Shown here: piece by piece, positions 38,501 to 50,315 of the stretch | Position numbering within the stretch: position 1 is the first letter of the stretch | How the letters are laid out: each line of letters opens with the position of its first letter | NCBI GenBank assembly: GCA_000711775.1 | Contig: ARYC01000048.1 | Coordinates: 248,001 to 312,000 of the forward strand | DNA: 64,000 nt | Source of the DNA: Oxytricha trifallax | Lineage: Eukaryota; Ciliophora; Spirotrichea; Sporadotrichida; Oxytrichidae | Reading direction: 5' to 3' | Notes under the pieces: model-generated | The model's database searches: none | Told to the model about the DNA's origin: nothing | Seen by the model: the letters and a program-made list of their open reading frames with translations, nothing else | Position numbers and translations under genes: made by a program

Positions 38501-41500
38501 CAAGGAAGCAGAGATGGTTACAAAATCAACTCAATTGAGAAGTTGTATAATTAAGGACCAACAGTGTGGTTTATTCTTAGTGAATTTGGATAAGTCTTTG
38601 GTGGCTATACGTCAATACAAATTAAGTTATATAAACATAGCATAAATTAATATTTTAAGTATTCAAAAAACCAATTAAAACTTAATAAAAGAGTTGTATA
38701 AGATTATTGTATAAAGTTTGATAAAATTAGAACTAACGCTATTAAGGTAAATCTTTTGGGTATTATTTAATACCAAATACCATCAAAAATAGTTTAATTG
38801 ATATTTTGTTGTTTAAAATAAAATATACAATTTAACACATTCATTATGAAGGTCATGTAGAGGTTTAATATTAAAATATTTGTAATTTAAGTGAGTATTT
38901 GCGAGGTCTGGGTCTATTTATGACTGTGGATAAATAGATTTATCATTTAAATTGCGATATGGATGTGATGATTATAGTGTTATCTCAAACCTATTCCTAA
39001 TTACTCTTCGATAGCAAGCCTGATTCATAAATTTTCTCATGCCGAGAAGTTTCATTTCCAATTAGTTTTAAATTTAAAGAGATAGAATCTCATTTCAATG
39101 ATGAAGAACCCTTAAATATAATTTTTAATTAAATCTTTAAATTATTTATCAATGATAAAACTAGTAAACAATAGTTTTATTTTTTCAAGTCGACTAGAAA
39201 GCTGTGTTGATCCTTTAATAGTTTCCGAGTTAAATTCTTCGTTTAATTTATAGCTAATTTATAAATAAAAATGGAAATAGCTTACAAAGTCAATAGATTA
39301 AAAGAGATTTATTTTAACGCTACATTTATTATTGTAATTTAAAATTATATAATTGATTAAATAAGAGATATTTATGTCATAAATAAAAGTTTATTTTATT
39401 TTTTGGAGGGGCGATATCTGAAACAAAGCGACATTATCTGAACCAAAGTTTTTTTTAATTGTTTAAATGAGTTGGCGTATCTGCTCAAGTTCAAATTGAG
39501 GTTGGAGAACACGAATAAAGTATTTTCAATTACGACCAATTAACCTATAGTGCTGAAAATACAGGAACTTAATTTCAATTTTATCATAAATTTACATCAA
39601 CTTTATTATTTTTCTTTAAAACTTTCACAATTTTAAATGCATAAATTATTAAGACTCATGTCAATAGGTTATCTTACATAGATGATTGACTTGTATACAA
39701 TATTTATTATTTAAGTTAAGCATTAGTTATAATTATATGTTGTAGATAACCTATTGACATGAGTCTTAATAATTTATGCATTTAAAATTGTGAAAGTTTT
39801 AAAGAAAAATAATAAAGTTGATGTAAATTTATGATAAAATTGAAATTAAGTTCCTGTATTTTCAGCACTATAGGTTAATTGGTCGTAATTGAAAATACTT
39901 TATTCGTGTTCTCCAACCCCAATTTGAACTTGAGCAGATACGCCAACTCATTTAAACAATTAAAAAAAACTTTGGTTCAGATAATGTCGCTTTGTTTCAG
40001 ATATGGCCCCCCCCCAATATTTTAAATGAAAGCAAAAAATTTTGTTTTCAAATTAATTTTTAAAAAAATCAGTAGAGGTGAAATTTTTAAATTATTAAGA
40101 ATTTTACTAGAGGGTTAATGATATTTATTTTGATTAAATTATTGTGTTCGCGTTGCCACACTGGATTATTTTTAGACCCATTTATCCATACTTTTAATTT
40201 TAAGGAAGATATTCTGAAAATCCCAGAAATGATGAATATACCTAAGAAAATTATGTTGGAATAGCGAATGAGAATTTATCAATAACTAGCTCTATAGCTT
40301 AAAAAGAAATAAAATAAAAAAGTTAAAAAACAAAAATTAAAAATTTCAATGTTTGTTTTACATATTAATTAATTAAGTTTTAATACTTAAACCTAATTAA
40401 AATGTGTCATTGTTTAATCTTAACTAATGTATATTGATAAGTTATTATTCTTTTAGATATTTTTTAATTCATTTTTAACAGTCTCTCCATTTAATTCTAC
40501 TCGCTTAATAATGGTATGTCAATAATCTCCTTATAAAATTTAAGGCCTTTAATTAAACTTTATAATGAACAAATCTATAAAATCTTTTTATTCAAATCCA
40601 GACCTAAACCCCAAATTAAATACACTAAATATTTTATATATTTTAATCACTGAATCTAAATAATTTTTTTTCATTTTTAACATATCGCACTTTATGTAAT
40701 TCTCATATAAATTGATCATAAAATTCTTTTATTGAATAATTATAATTCTTAACACGATAAATTTTTATTTATTTTTACCTATTTAAAAAATCTATTAATC
40801 ATAATTTTATTTAAACTTTTTTTAAAATATTTTACATTAAAATGGCAAATTAAAATTTAGATTTGCGGGAAATTTATCGTAGTTAAATATTTTATAAAAA
40901 ACAAAAATAGTTATAAAAATTTTTGTAGGAAAAATAACAAAAGATTATTTATCTTATTGTAATATATTACATATTTAAAAAAAATTTTATTAAAATAAAT
41001 AAAATCAATAACTTGGAAAAAAAACTAGGCAAGCTGTGATGATGTCAAAGCTTTTATCTTTTAATTGAACAAAAGAACAATTCACAAACAATATTATGTC
41101 AATAATATTAAAAAATTGAGCATTTAATTTAAATTAAGTTAATTTTTATACTTTAATTGAATTATATTATAATCATTTGAGATTTTAAAAACATTAAAAA
41201 CTGAAATTATTGTTTTTATTTATTCAATGCAATTAAATTAAAATATCGCAAATGTTATAATAATTTTGGACTTTAAAAATCACAATTTATTTAATTTCCC
41301 AAAAGAAATTGATTCCTACGATATTAGAATTAGCAGTCTGCTATTCATTAATCTAACAACTCTTATCTTTGCGTTTTTGGTGGCTAATCTGGAGATGCTT
41401 TTATTTAATACGATTGCGACATAAATACCAAAAGTTATTGTGAATTAGGAGGTACATACTTGCCACCTAATGGATATCAGTTGGGATCAAATGAAGCTAA

Positions 41501-41564
41501 AAGCTATTTAGCTGGATAAAGGAATTTCAAAGTTATTGAGATTGAAGTTTATTCATTCAACTGA
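35592..41564 (+). CDS. RING/B-box/TLDc protein, copy 5
   Basis: MESLHSNLLICKSCSLRYNL starts at 35592; RING continues as CLHRSCQNC and CFQC; B-box is CENHPNSTADVLC and CDVLSCKKC, then HQGHNINKEKLTPDI. Pointers: GAAT (35679-35682/35733-35736), TTA (35821-35823/35848-35850), ATTT (35919-35922/35941-35944), AAGT (36022-36025/36042-36045), TCAATTT (36147-36153/36208-36214), AGTTTAT (36281-36287/36323-36329), AAAC near 36347/36393, TCAATA (38612-38617/41005-41010) and ATATTA near 41092/41321. The TLDc part reads LLYQGSRDGYKINSIEKLYN to GGYTSI, then TWKKN to EVYSFN, stop 41562-41564. All joins keep frame. Its long IESs (36575-38390 and 38618-41010) hold a MITE remnant, a TBE relic and a foldback. 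Confidence 0.82.
37400..37830. mobile_element. Diverged MITE of the 420-bp family
   Basis: The left block GTTAACTTCGTCAAAACCTGG (about 37473) with a GGTAC nearby pairs with the right block CCTAGGTTTTAAGAAAGTTAAC (about 37735-37756), which is also the right-arm sequence of the 47624-48040 element. The central part is degenerate. It lies in the IES between coiled-coil and TLDc pieces of copy 5. Edges are approximate. Confidence 0.55.
38880..39085 (+). pseudogene. TBE transposase N-terminal relic
   Basis: SGSIYDCGQIDLSFKLRYGC (about 38909-38968) closely matches LGSIYDEEYIDLVFKLRYGC of the TBE-B transposase. The match fades after about 39030. No C4A4 terminus is adjacent. It is a truncated TBE remnant within the copy-5 IES. 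Confidence 0.75.
39404..40016. mobile_element. 613-bp foldback with about 270-bp arms
   Basis: The left arm (39404 to about 39680) and right arm (about 39746 to 40016) are near-perfect reverse complements around a loop of about 65 bases. Ends are G/C runs (GGAGGGGCGATATCTG against a C9 run at 40007-40015), followed inward by ACAAAGCGACATTATCTGAAC. It shares no motif with the 420-bp MITE family. A frame open for about 110 codons crosses it but has no recognised domain and is probably chance. The full transposon from which it derives is not in the window. Confidence 0.8.
40140..40335 (+). other. Isolated coding-like segment
   Basis: Reads LLCSRCHTGLFLDPFIHTFN then FKEDILKIPEMMNIPKKIML and a Lys/Gln-rich tail. 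Composition is protein-like and richer in G+C than its surroundings, with one CxxC pair. No family was recognised and no start or flanking pieces are evident. It sits 120 bases right of the foldback within the copy-5 IES, and could be an element remnant. Confidence 0.3.
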
Positions 41565-43391
41565 ACTATTGAGAATGTAGGATAAATTTGAATTTAAAGC
41601 ATTTTAATCTTATATAAAAATTATAGTTTTTTATTTTTACTGAATGATAAGAGAGAACCAAAATATTTTCTAAATTTAAACTATTAAAGGAGTTTTAAAG
41701 CTATTTAATTGATTTACAAGAATAAAATATTTTGATTAATACACATTACTTAAATGAATTATTTAAATGATTAGGTGCATCTTTTAAACATAAATCAGGG
41801 GGGAAGTTTTCTGCCCCTAACTTGGTAAAAAGTAACCAAGGAGGGAAGTTTCTTGCCCATTACACAATTTTATATAATTTTATAAATGTCTCAATATCTC
41901 AATCATCAATTATGTTATAATAATTCATATTTTAACATTAAATAATTTCTTATAATCATATTAGAAATATCAATATTTTATCAAAATAACATATATTATT
42001 AATTGATATAATTAGTGCAACAGATTTTAAAATATTTAATAAGACAATTAATAATATAAACCTTGAAATTTAATTAAAAATGTTTTTTATTTATGGTTAA
42101 AGTATGATTTCAAATTTTAATGTTGGAGGCAGGAGACTTCTGAAGATGAGATGAAATTTCCTCATTCATTAATTAAATTAATTTTTTATATTGCATATAT
42201 TTCAATTTTATATTTTTATTTGTGAAATAATCTAAATACTTATTAATAATATTTTCTTATCTAATTCAAATATAACAAATACTTCTAATAAAAATATATA
42301 TTCAATTTTTAACCAAATAAGTAGTTAGAATTCGATTTTTAACTAAGAATTATAGTATATTATTGAGTTTGTTTTATAAAGTTGAAATTAAAAAATTGTT
42401 ACAGCTTACTTAGTATTAGTGTCAATAATAATAACTTTAGTGAAGATAAATGTTTAAGAAGGATAGTAATCTCCCTCATTTAAAAATTTATATTTGGATG
42501 AGAACTCCAATAATATATTAATTAATGGATACCTTTGGATACTTATATTATTAATTTTTGAATAATCCTGAATTTATGATCAAATATGTCTTATCTCTCA
42601 TATTTTTAAATATTATAGTTTGTCATCTTGATTATATTTATCTAAGTATATTGTTATACCATAATTAATAACATTAGTAGGATATGAATTTAGTTCAATA
42701 GGTTAAAAGTTAATTATTTCTTTATTAACAACCAGATGATATTGAGAAGAAAAAAATTATAAAAATTTAAATAAATGAGAGATCATCAAAAAGAATGAAA
42801 AAGATATTAGGTTTAATATGAAAGCAAATTAAAAGAATTAATGATTTAAAAAACTAATTAAATTTATAAATGATAAAATGATTAAAAATGTATATGAATT
42901 AATATTATTATATTTTTCACTTCAACTTGTTAGATCCCCGAATTAACATTTAAACTATTCGTATAGGGTTTTATTAATACCTCTAAATAAAATAAAATAT
43001 AAAATAGAAATAGGTAAATGAATAAATTTATTTGAAATTTTTGACTGAGTTTATTAGAAACATATGTTTGAAATGAATTTTAAACCTTGAGTTATTTGTT
43101 CAATCTTTTTTTAAATATTTTAAGAAAATAAAAAATTATAACTTTAAATTGAATTGTATGTGAATAAATTAAGGGATAAAAGACTAGATTTTAATAAATA
43201 TAAATTTATTTTAGTTAATTTAATATTTAAATTTTATTATTATAGCTTTAAATTTCTTAACTTTTTGAGCTGTAAGCATATAAATATTTTTTAATATTGA
43301 GATAGAGTTGCATAAAATAATTAGAATTTATTAATTAGACTAAATATATTAAATCAAAATAAGAAATATTTTAGTATTCATGTTTTAATAA
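41565..43391. other. AT-rich spacer between convergent copies 5 and 6
   Basis: 1.8 kb between the stop codons of copy 5 (+) and copy 6 (-). Apart from the short GC-richer repeat at 41798-41862, no gene, repeat or TE end was recognised. Confidence 0.5.
41798..41862. repeat. Short imperfect direct repeat, GC-rich for the region
   Basis: Two copies of a block near GGGGAAGTTTTCTGCCC (about 41800 and 41840) flank AACTTGGTAAAAAGTAACCAAG, itself a small inverted repeat. Its nature is unknown; it may be the remains of an element end or a structured site in an intergenic spacer. Confidence 0.4.
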
Positions 43392-46300
43392 TCAATCCTT
43401 TTTAAATGAGTAAACCTCGATCTCTAAAACCTTGAAGTGCTTTTATCCAGCTAAATATTTTTCCGCTTTTTTAGACTCAAATTAAATTCCTTCAGGCAAT
43501 ATATAGTATTCCCCTAAATGACTCACATTATTCTTATTTTTATCACAAAAATCTTCAATAGTAAGATCATCACTTTTACCAAATGCACACATTTTTTTCT
43601 TATCCAAAAAAATACCTCCGTATTTAATCATCATTTTCTTAAAATGAATTGATCTTTAACTCAAACTAAATATAAAAGCTTCATTATCTATTTGATATGA
43701 TTAATGATATGATCTCCAAGGAAAAGATGTTTAATTTATGGGCATTTAAAATTAATATTTGTCAATTTTTTTATTTTATCTTAATAGCAATAAGCATGAC
43801 TATACAGAAAATTTTATAGTTCATGATTATTCTAAGATAAAAAGAATTCATAATAAAAAATAATTTACTATAATTGATAATGGAAAATCAATCAATATAG
43901 TAATCTTGTTCTGATTTGTACCAAAATGTATAAAGCTCAAATAATTCAAAGATTTGTATGCTCTCAGCTTAAATTAATCAAAATAAGAATTTTATTTAAT
44001 TAACAATCGTACAAAAACTTTTACCAATAGTTATTATTAATTTTGATAAAAATAATTCTCAGAAAGACAAAAAAATATAAACAGACGTTCATTATGAAAA
44101 CTAAAACTCAGAAAAAATTAAAGCAATAAAAATATGGAAAAAATGGTATGTACAAATCTAAGGTATTTTTCAGTTAAAAACTTTATAATATTAGTTTTTG
44201 TTTATTTGAAAATGACTGTAAAAGAACTAACTATCAAAATTTCAAAAGATAATCTAAAATAGTAGGAATACATTTGAATTTAATATAAATTAAAAATTAA
44301 ATTAATATATATTTTAATTCGAAGCAGTTTACATTCTTGAAACCGAGGCAATATGGTATTTGTTCAATAGAAAATTTAAAATTAATTTGACTTTATGGTG
44401 GTACCCCTTTATTGCATCTCTGGAGCTATATAAATCAATTTAATAATTTTCATTTTGGTGAATTGTTTAGTTAATATATAATAAATGATTTAAATTGATT
44501 TATATTGCTTCAGGAATGCAATAAAAGGGTACCACCATTCATAAAGTCAAGCTAATTTTAAATTTTCTATCGAACAAGCACCATAAGCACTATTTTATCA
44601 CATCACTATTGCGAGATAGGTGTAAAATTATGGGTTGTTTTTGGAACATTTTTATTAATTATTTTATCTATCTTTAGGGATGTGACAAAATAGTACAAAA
44701 AATAGAAACATTCAAATTAGTTTTGATTCTCTATCGTCGACCAGTAGTAAATATTGTTTACGTTTGGCAAGTTTAACTGTATTTATTTTTTATTTGTTTT
44801 AATTTAATTTCACAAAAAATTCTATTTTCATCCTATAATATAATTTTTTTCTATTTTAAGATTATTATACTATCTACTTATATGAACAAGATAAGCTTTA
44901 TTTAATAATTTTATTTATTTAATATATTATAAAAAATATAACGATACTGTTTAAATGTTTTCAAATAATATTTAAATATATTAATTTAAATTAAAATTAA
45001 TAGATGTATATCCACCAAATACTTATCCATATTCGCTAAGAATAAAGCAGACTGTAGGTCCTTTTTCATCACACAACTCATGAAACTTGGATGCAGTAAA
45101 TCCATCACGAGAACCTTTATATTATAGGTCAAATGATTTCTCCTCATAGTTAGATATGTAATAACAATTAATAAAAAAATATAGGTTAATTAATTAATAA
45201 ATCTTTAATAAAACATCAATTTTTTTTTAAATAATTATATTATTATAAAGATTTGACTATTTTTATTTGTCGAATAATATCTTAATTTTATTATTTTAAA
45301 TATAAAATATTCCGTTGGTCATAAAAATTAGACTTTTCATTTGATTTGATTTTATAAATATATTTTTTAATAATATATAAGCATTTTGTCTAACTTTAAT
45401 ATTAATGTAAAATATAATATTATTCAATCTCTAATGTAGATTTTTTTCTTTTATTAGAAATATTTTTATTACTCAAGATTAAGGAATTTGATAAAATTCA
45501 TAATTTAATAGCATCTACAAATAAAAAAATAATATATTGAAGAATTTATAAGGTTATGCTAACTTATAGAAAAACCCACAAATTATAAGAGTAGATCTCT
45601 TGCATCATAATGAAGAGTCTTGATCGAAATAAATAAATAAAATTTAGATTAGATATTTAAGCAAAAATTTATTCTTAAGGAACTCTAACAAATATTTTAA
45701 TGATTTAAAATAATTAAATTTGTTATGTTAATTCTAATTATAATAAGAAATTAATAATTTAATTACATTAGATATGTGATCTTTTAGAAGGCTATTTTAT
45801 TTATTTTTGACTTCTTCGTCAACAAGCTTTCTAAACAGTTTTTTTGAAACTAATTAATGCGCTTCTTGCAATACAATCTTTTATAATTAGTTTACATTTA
45901 TTCATTCGTATTAAATTTGAAAGAAAAAAATAAAATAAAATTGATAGAATTAATTCAAGTAATTTGAATATATTTGGTAAATTAATAAATCTTTTATAAA
46001 AAATAAATTTTTAAGCTCATAGTATTTTATTATGTCATTATTTTCTTACTTGTAGGAAAGTATTATTGAATTTTTAAAAAATTAATCAATATTTATTTTA
46101 TTTAATCTTTATATGTCAAGTTGAAAATACTAACATTTTAAAAATACAGTTCATCAATTTAAATGCCCCAATTACCTTGATTATTAAACGTGTTGGTTTA
46201 ATTATACTGATAAATGAAATTAATATATTTAGTTATATTTATTAAAAAAAACTTTTTTTACCATAAATTAAAAATACACTAAACATTTGATTAGCATCAC

Positions 46301-49300
46301 TTATAGATTCAACTTTTTCAATCAATTTTATATTTTATTTAAAGGCATTTAGATTACTCTCTAATTAATCTTGATTTAGCTTATTAGCCTTTATTTGATT
46401 AAAAATAAATATTATTAAATAATTTAATTTACAGAAACAAAAGCTTTTTTTTTAATTTATCTGACTTGAGACATTTTCAATTTTCTTAGAGAATATCGTG
46501 TTGATATCTATGCAATTCTAATCTAATAGTTGCTTACTTTAATTTTAATATTTATAAATTCAAATAAACAAATGAATAAAGCAGTATATCCTTCATATCA
46601 ATTAAAATTTAATATTGCTTAAGCTCTTATAACTACTCTGATTTAATGTTGTCCAAGTATCAGACTCCTTAATTTATTTGCTAAACAATTGAATCCTGAC
46701 TATCATTCTTTTTGTTTAGCTTTTATTCCAATTTTTCTATAATGTCCTTCAAGTTAAAATACAATTTTACAAATTCACCTATAAATATTTTTTTACCTTA
46801 TATATATATATATATATATAAAAGAGTAAAATCATTAGTATAAGGTAAATTGTAATATCTTAATTAAAATTCAGTTCTTTATCTTAGTACATAAATTAAT
46901 TTAGTTTAATAGTTTTTTAAAAAGATCTGTGATCATAGGAATCGAACCCTCTGACACTTGACTACAAACCCCCAATTTTACCATCTGCATTGTATTATGA
47001 TATTACCGTTTTTATGTCTTATTTTCCTTTTAAATACATTATCAAAAATTTGATAACTTCAAAAATCATTCTACTCTCAATCTCTGATGAAAAACTTAAA
47101 GCTCTTAAAGAAACGCTTCTTGACTAAATGAAAATTTAGTAGAAAATTCTTCTAATACTCAAAAGAAAAACTATTAACAAAAGATGAATATTAACACTCA
47201 GAATACACTACCTTAACATATTTTTAAGAAAATTGAGCTGTTAAATAACAAAAATAAAAAGCGCTATAGGACAAGAAGGTAAGAAAATTAAAAATACAGA
47301 GAATGTTTAAATATATAATTGACAACTTTAGTAATTTATTTTATTATAATTCTCTTCTATAAATAAAAAGTAAATACTGAACTTCTTATTATTTAAATTG
47401 ATTTATTTTTATTACATTTAATATAACCACGATTGCATTCAAAATTAGTCATGGGGTTTTATATATATATATTGGGAATAAAAGATAATATATGTCATGT
47501 TATTTAATAAAAATACAGTTAAATAATAAAATATATGCTATATTAAAAGAATATTTTTAATTTATAATTAATATAAAAATAGTTAGTGTTTGATTAAGCC
47601 TAGACCTTAAAATAAAATAATTTTATTGTATGAATAAATTTGATTTGAAAAAGAATATTTATAATTAATGAATTATAAAACTAAATACATGGCAGTTAAC
47701 TTTCTTGAAACCGAGGGAATATTGTCCCATTTGATAGAGAATTCAAAATCAGCTGTACTTAACTGCTGCCGGTACCCTCTATGCAATCCTGAAGTGTGGT
47801 AAATCAACTTTCATTTTGGGTGATGTGTTTAGTAGATTTTAATGGAAAAGTTAAAGTCGATTTACCACGATTCAGGATTGCATAGAGGGTACCGCAGCAG
47901 TAAAGTCCAGCTAATTTTGAGTTCTCTATCGGGCAAGTACCATATTGTCTAGGTTTTAAGAAAGTAAACTGCCACGTATTTAGTTTTATAATTCATTAAT
48001 ACTAAATATTTTTTTTCAAATAAAATTTATTCATACAATTATAATCTGTTCTAATGAATTAGATTTTTCATTCAAAGATATATCTAAATTCACAATTTAT
48101 TATTCTTGTTATTTCATAGATTAATCAGTCAAGCTTTTAAAGGCATTAAATTGGGAATCAAGCTGTAAATTTTGCTAATTTGATGTATAAATTAATATTT
48201 TATAATTTTTAAATAAAATATTAAAGATTGATGATTCTATTTTTGAATTGATATCAGAGTTTGTCGCTTCTTACTTTTGAATAATATCAAAGATTGATTA
48301 ATCAAGTTTTCCATGCATAGAATCTTTCAAATCTTGTAATTCTTGACTTTAAATCAATCTTCTTCAATAAAATATCATTATAATGATTATACATTAAATT
48401 GATTCAAAATAATATTAAAATTAATAATTTTTAACTTAATTTTAATATGAATTATAGTAAATATTTTTTTATTTAATCTCTCTTAAGTGACCTGTTTTAT
48501 GAACTCTTATTAATTTCTGCTAAAATCTTTGATTTTATCATTAAAATATTTTTACGACAGGTCCAAAGTTCGAAGTAAATAATAAATTAATTTTGAAGTC
48601 TTGATATTAGAGCCTTTTAATCTAGTTGATCATTAAAATATTGATAAAATTATTATTAAATTTTATTATCATTTCCCCCTTCTTGCTTAGATTCCTCCTC
48701 TTAGATATAATTTGTTTTGCTTTGAGGGTCTGGAGTGATTGATGAGTAGTATTTTTCATAATTTAAATGCAGCATATTTATTGACTCAGACTTAGATAAT
48801 CTGTGCTGTAATCATAAGATTTTCATTTAATATTTAAACATAAAATAAATTGTAATATTTAAATTGAATTATCTTTGGATTAAATCTTAATAAGATACAT
48901 AAACTTAATATTATTTTATAGGTTTAAAATAGCTTAAAGGTTTTATTAACTTCTTATGTAATTTGCTCTGCATAAAACTCTTCGTCACAACATAGAGCAT
49001 GATTGAAAATGTTCAATGTTTGATTTACACATAAAAGAAACATTATTTACTTTGATTAAATAGTAGAATTAAAATGTAAATATTTATATGTATTTTCTAT
49101 ATTTTCTTAAATTTATTAAAAATTATAAAGTAATTTTTGTTATAAATTTTATATCATATTTACTAAAATAAATGAATTTTCTTATAAATTTACATTTATA
49201 TCATTATAATTTTTTCGTTAATAAAATATTAAATTAATTTAAAATTAATTTTAAATTAGTGATAATAACTAAAAATCCACAAAAAATAGAAATAATAGTA

Positions 49301-49835
49301 ATATTATTTGATTAATCTATTTGGAAATATCCTCAAGTTTAGGTCTGACAAATACTAAATAATTTTTGAATCCTTCTGGAGTAAAGCTTGGCTTGCCTTG
49401 TTAACATTTTATTAACTTTTTATGAAATGGAGTGCACCTATAGCATATTAGCTCATTGCAATGATGACAGTAATCTTCAACGTATTTGTTATCATGTGTT
49501 CTGCATTTTATGAACATAAATAATAAAATATGGTTAGTTTCTCTCTATTCTCAATCTATGTTTTAATAAGGTCATCAGTATTGAAAACGAAATCTAGTGG
49601 AATTGTTGATTATTAATTTTTAAAAATATAAATTTAATGGAATAGTATGCTTTTCACTAAAGCAGCAAGGGTATGATCCGTCTTAATTTCTTTTCTCGAG
49701 TATATAAGTTTTGACGCAGCTTGAACAAGCATTTCTAAACTCACACATTTTGGCAGTACATGGTAGTTCAATTGGCATCCTTTACCCTGTGTTGAATATA
49801 TTTGTACATTTTCCACACTTTAAAAGATTTTTCAT
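43392..49835 (-). CDS. RING/B-box/TLDc protein, copy 6 (divergent)
   Basis: Starts MKNLLKCGKCTNIFNTGQRM at 49835. RING continues without the usual IES (CTAKMCEFRNACSSC, CC). B-box is at about 49510-49400 (CRTHDNKYVEDYCHHC, ICYRC). Coiled-coil pieces are probable at about 49005-48920 (CCDEEFYAEQITQEVNKTF) and 48780-48660 (LNYEKYYSSITPDPQSK). TLDc part 1 is at about 45145-45002 (YKGSRDGFTASKFHELCD to GGYTS) and part 2 at 43730-43392 (WRSYHQSYQIDNEAFIFSL to LEIEVYSFKKD). The TLDc halves join at pointer ACATCT (plus-strand AGATGT at 45002-45007 and 43725-43730). The middle pointers were not resolved. Its IESs contain the MITEs at 44270-44845 and 47624-48040. Confidence 0.7.
44270..44845. mobile_element. 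Composite of two palindromic MITEs
   Basis: The outer left end TAGTAGGAATACATTTGAAT matches the 31347 element. A first hairpin (about 44330-44590) has arms meeting at GGTACC blocks (44399, 44539). Directly after it comes a second, shorter hairpin centred near 44650 (CACTATTTTATCACATC against GATGTGACAAAATAGT), then a right arm ending near 44845. This looks like one family member inserted into, or recombined with, another. It lies inside the 1,277-bp IES between the TLDc halves of copy 6. Confidence 0.62.
46799..46820. repeat. (TA)n microsatellite
   Basis: About eleven TA units in an IES of copy 6. It is a candidate spot for assembly length error. Confidence 0.85.
47624..48040. mobile_element. 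417-bp palindromic MITE
   Basis: Two arms of about 190 bp meet at a loop near 47815-47855 (TTTTGGGTGATGTGTTTAG). Outer ends are ATTGTATGAATAAATTT and its complement; inner family blocks are GGCAGTTAACTTTCTTGAAACC, GATAGAGAATTCAAAATCAG and GGTACCCTCTATGCAATCC. Arm identity is high. It has no coding capacity and is located in an IES of copy 6. Confidence 0.82.
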
Positions 49836-50315
49836 TTTTGCTTACTGGTCTATAATAATATTAATAATATATTTTATAAATTGCAAATATCCTCTTTAAA
49901 CTTATATATTATTTGAACTATCTTATCTTTGTATTTATTCAATCATTTATATTGAATTATTCATTTTAAATTTTTAAATTGCAGCTGCAATTGAGAATGA
50001 TATAATTATAAAATTAATCTTAATATCGTATTACAATTCTTTTTTTATATATTCAAATTTATAAACTATAATAAAAATTCATACAAGCCAATATAAATTT
50101 AAATTCAAATTAAAGAAGGCTATAGATAATTAAAATATGTTGGATCTCAATTTAGTTTAAATAATTATATTAAATAGTTTTCAATTTAATTATGGAATAA
50201 AGAATTCAACTAAAACGGTCTGTTGGGATAAACCATTTGAAGCTTTCTGAAGTTAAACATGAATCACATTAAAATAAAAAGAATAATATTTTACTATATT
50301 GTTTTAAATTAAATT
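49836..50315. promoter_or_regulatory. Divergent AT-rich spacer between copy 6 and a kinase gene
   Basis: 480 bases separate the starts of copy 6 (-) and the kinase at 50316 (+). It should hold both 5' ends. It is AT-rich with no recognised motif. Confidence 0.3.

Larger units (their letters stand above)
38618..41010. other. 2,393-bp IES with TBE relic and foldback, pointer TCAATA
   Basis: Removal with one TCAATA joins GGYTSI to TWKKN in copy 5. It occupies the same codon as the 6,184-bp IES of copy 4. It contains the TBE transposase relic (38880-39085), the foldback (39404-40016), and a coding-like piece near 40140-40335. Confidence 0.72.

Noticed and set aside
39440..39770. Open frame of about 110 codons across the foldback
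   Set aside because: With only TGA as stop, such lengths occur by chance in AT-rich DNA; there is no motif, and the frame is an effect of the palindrome arms.
46925..46990. tRNA-like sequence on the minus strand with GGTTCGATTCC
   Set aside because: The T-loop motif is good, but the acceptor strands do not pair, the T stem has a mismatch and no proper anticodon arm can be drawn. At best a tRNA relic.
49330..49835. Short minus-strand ORF in the standard code with frequent Ser/Lys
   Set aside because: The real frame is the neighbouring one with the RING and B-box Cys/His ladder of copy 6.
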